Shown here in pieces: positions 6,488 to 7,399 of a stretch of DNA of 7,399 bases (positions are counted from its first letter, which is position 1; every line of letters begins with the position of its first letter). Origin of the DNA: JALSIF01 sp026981635 [NCBI: bacterium] (GTDB lineage: Bacteria; 4484-113; JALSIF01); contig JALSIF010000315.1 of the NCBI GenBank assembly GCA_026981635.1, positions 1 to 7,399 of the forward strand, written 5' to 3'. A program made the position numbers and the translations under genes. Below the pieces are notes generated by a model. The model did not search any database, had not been told where the DNA came from, and saw only the letters and a list, made by a program, of their open reading frames with translations.

Positions 6488-6916
6488 ATGGCAGTAAGCC
6501 GAGAGCAGCTCATTAAGGTGTTGAACGAAGACCTGGCCAAGGAGCTTGGCACCATCATCCGCTACAACGATCAGGCGGCCCGTATCAAGGGTCTCAAGGG
6601 CCATGAGGTGCGTGAGCTTCTGGTCATGGAGATCCAGGATGAGGTGGGGCATGCCCGTTATCTGGCTGACAAGATCGTCATGCTGGGGGGCGAGCCAACC
6701 ATTGAGCCCTACAAGTTCCCCCGCAAAGAGACTCTGCGGGAGATGCTGGAACTAAACATTGAGGTTGAGCTGGCCGACTCCAAGGCTTACTATGACCATG
6801 CCAGGATGGCGGAGGAGTTTGGTGACTACGACCTCATGGTCCAGTTGGAGAACATGGCCTCTGACGAGAGACGCCATGCGGACCAGATGATCCGCCTGCT
6901 AGAAGGATTGGAATAA
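6488..6916 (+). CDS. Ferritin-like diiron protein (bacterioferritin-related, heme Met absent)
   Basis: This 142-residue four-helix-bundle protein carries a complete ferroxidase ligand set: Glu19, Glu52-x-x-His55 (QDEVGHAR), Glu94 in helix C (Glu92 is an alternative) and Glu127-x-x-His130 (SDERRHAD). The numbering nearly coincides with bacterioferritin (Glu18, 51, 94, 127; His54, 130). The residue after Glu52 is Val53, where bacterioferritin has the heme-ligating Met52, so heme binding of the Bfr type is not expected. It is slightly shorter than the usual 155-160 residues. The likely role is cytosolic iron oxidation and storage, or peroxide detoxification as in Dps-like proteins; a cage cannot be proven from sequence. 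The start is set by GGAGG (6476-6480), seven bases before the ATG. It is divergent from the nuclease-like gene and seems monocistronic. A palindrome in its leader is a candidate control site. Confidence 0.85.
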   Translation: MAVSREQLIKVLNEDLAKELGTIIRYNDQAARIKGLKGHEVRELLVMEIQDEVGHARYLADKIVMLGGEPTIEPYKFPRKETLREMLELNIEVELADSKAYYDHARMAEEFGDYDLMVQLENMASDERRHADQMIRLLEGLE

Positions 6917-6937
6917 ATCGCCCTCCAAGCTGGAACC

Positions 6938-6977
6938 GGGCCGGTCCGCTCCTGCAGGGCTAGGCCGGCTCTCTTTT
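6938..6977 (+). terminator. Weak candidate terminator after the ferritin gene
   Basis: GGGCCGG (6938-6944) can pair with CCGGCTC (6965-6971, one G-T pair), followed by TCTTTT. The 20-base loop is long and the T-run interrupted, so it is a poor example. It begins 21 bases after the ferritin stop. Confidence 0.3.
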
Positions 6978-7034
6978 CGAGCTTTGGAAGTGAGAGGTGA
7001 GAACTTTGGGGTCCCCTTAGCTGAGTTATATGAG

Positions 7035-7377
7035 TCAACCTGAGAGGACCACCTTACGGTGTGTTTCTGTCTGCGGCCGGCTAACTGCCAAGCCGTCAGG
7101 GCCACTCTGCTCACGCTTGAGCTTGGGGATAAAGTTGTTGTAGAACAGGCTGAATATCAGGCCGAATATGAACCCGTCCACAGGGGCGTAGGCGGTGACG
7201 ATGACCAGCTGAAGGATGGTTTTTTTCTGCCGAGTAGCCGGGATAGATGCTGACCAGAATGCTCAGGTGGGTGACGGCATAATTCCCGGTAAACAGGTTA
7301 GCAAAGGCAGTAAAGAATACCACCAGACCCCAGGTATTGGCTGAGGCCATTCTGAGCCCCCGGACACTAAGACTCAT
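7035..7377 (-). pseudogene. Small holin-like two-helix membrane protein, frameshifted at an A7 run
   Basis: An ATG at 7377 with a strong AAGGAGG site (7384-7390) opens a frame that reads MSLSVRGLRMASANTWGLVV, a first membrane helix (about 13-33), then SILVSIYPGYSAEK. At seven A (7220-7226) the zero frame turns into basic, non-membrane sequence and stops at 7111. Dropping one base there continues as TILQLVIVTAYAPVDGFIFG and LIFSLFYNNFIPKLK, a second membrane helix, to a TGA at 7035-7037, giving 113 residues. The YPGY and DGFIxGxIFxxxYN pattern is familiar from small bacterial proteins commonly labelled 'bacteriophage holin', though these occur outside prophages and no phage gene is seen here. 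The break could be a real mutation, a homopolymer sequencing error, or slippage restoring the frame. The start of any upstream gene lies beyond the window. Confidence 0.7.
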
Positions 7378-7383
7378 TCCCGT

Positions 7384-7390
7384 CCTCCTT
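7384..7390 (-). promoter_or_regulatory. Ribosome binding site of the holin-like gene
   Basis: AAGGAGG lies six bases before the ATG at 7377 on the minus strand, showing that translation signals are intact although the reading frame is broken downstream. Confidence 0.7.
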
Positions 7391-7399
7391 CCCAGAGCT

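Noticed and set aside
5744-6652. A 302-residue version of the nuclease-like protein starting at ATG 6652.
   Set aside because: It would overlap the ferritin gene antisense; its first 95 residues look non-coding, and the GTG at 6367 has a strong ribosome site.
7220-7226. Programmed -1 frameshifting at A-AAA-AAC in the holin-like gene.
   Set aside because: The heptamer is in the right phase for -1 slippage, but the family-like continuation is in the +1 frame; the -1 frame gives unrelated residues and soon stops.

Overview
The window is GC-rich, tightly packed bacterial DNA. Evidence for a bacterium includes Shine-Dalgarno sites that match the end of bacterial 16S rRNA, exported proteins with Sec-type signal peptides, and a promoter with -35 and -10 boxes of sigma-70 type. 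No gene here fixes the phylum. The mix of an ALDH4A1-like proline-catabolic dehydrogenase, a b6-type cytochrome and a heme-less Bfr-like ferritin would suit an environmental, possibly thermophilic lineage, but that is only an impression.

Layout from left to right. Positions 1-1171 (minus) hold the first 390 residues of a delta-1-pyrroline-5-carboxylate dehydrogenase, whose C-terminus lies outside the window. Divergent from it, 1262-3835 (plus) encodes a large secreted alpha/beta hydrolase. Its stop lies two bases from the stop of a convergent minus-strand pair. That pair is a b6-type cytochrome b (4632-5678) followed by a membrane-anchored, methionine-rich exported protein (3838-4593). Upstream of the cytochrome, on the same strand, is a small protein of PD-(D/E)XK nuclease type (5744-6367, GTG start). 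Divergent from that is a ferritin-like diiron protein (6488-6916). At the right end, 7035-7377 (minus) encodes a two-helix holin-like membrane protein interrupted by a frameshift at a run of seven A.

The most interesting part is 3838-5760. The cytochrome promoter (TTGACA, 17-base spacer, TATATG) carries a perfect inverted repeat, ATACCCC-AGA-GGGGTAT, that fills its spacer. This resembles operators of the CsoR/RcnR/CstR family of copper- or persulfide-sensing repressors. The second gene under this promoter encodes an exported protein whose predicted signal cleavage leaves an N-terminal histidine, followed by Met/His residues, an Ig-like domain, a cluster of seven methionines and a C-terminal membrane anchor. 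Together these suggest a copper-induced, quinol-linked membrane module. The cytochrome lacks the usual PEWY motif and the cysteine that attaches heme c(i) in b6-type cytochromes, and no Rieske or cytochrome c gene is present here. The copper link is an inference from operator shape and protein composition. A ferritin next door adds a possible metal-homeostasis flavour to the region.
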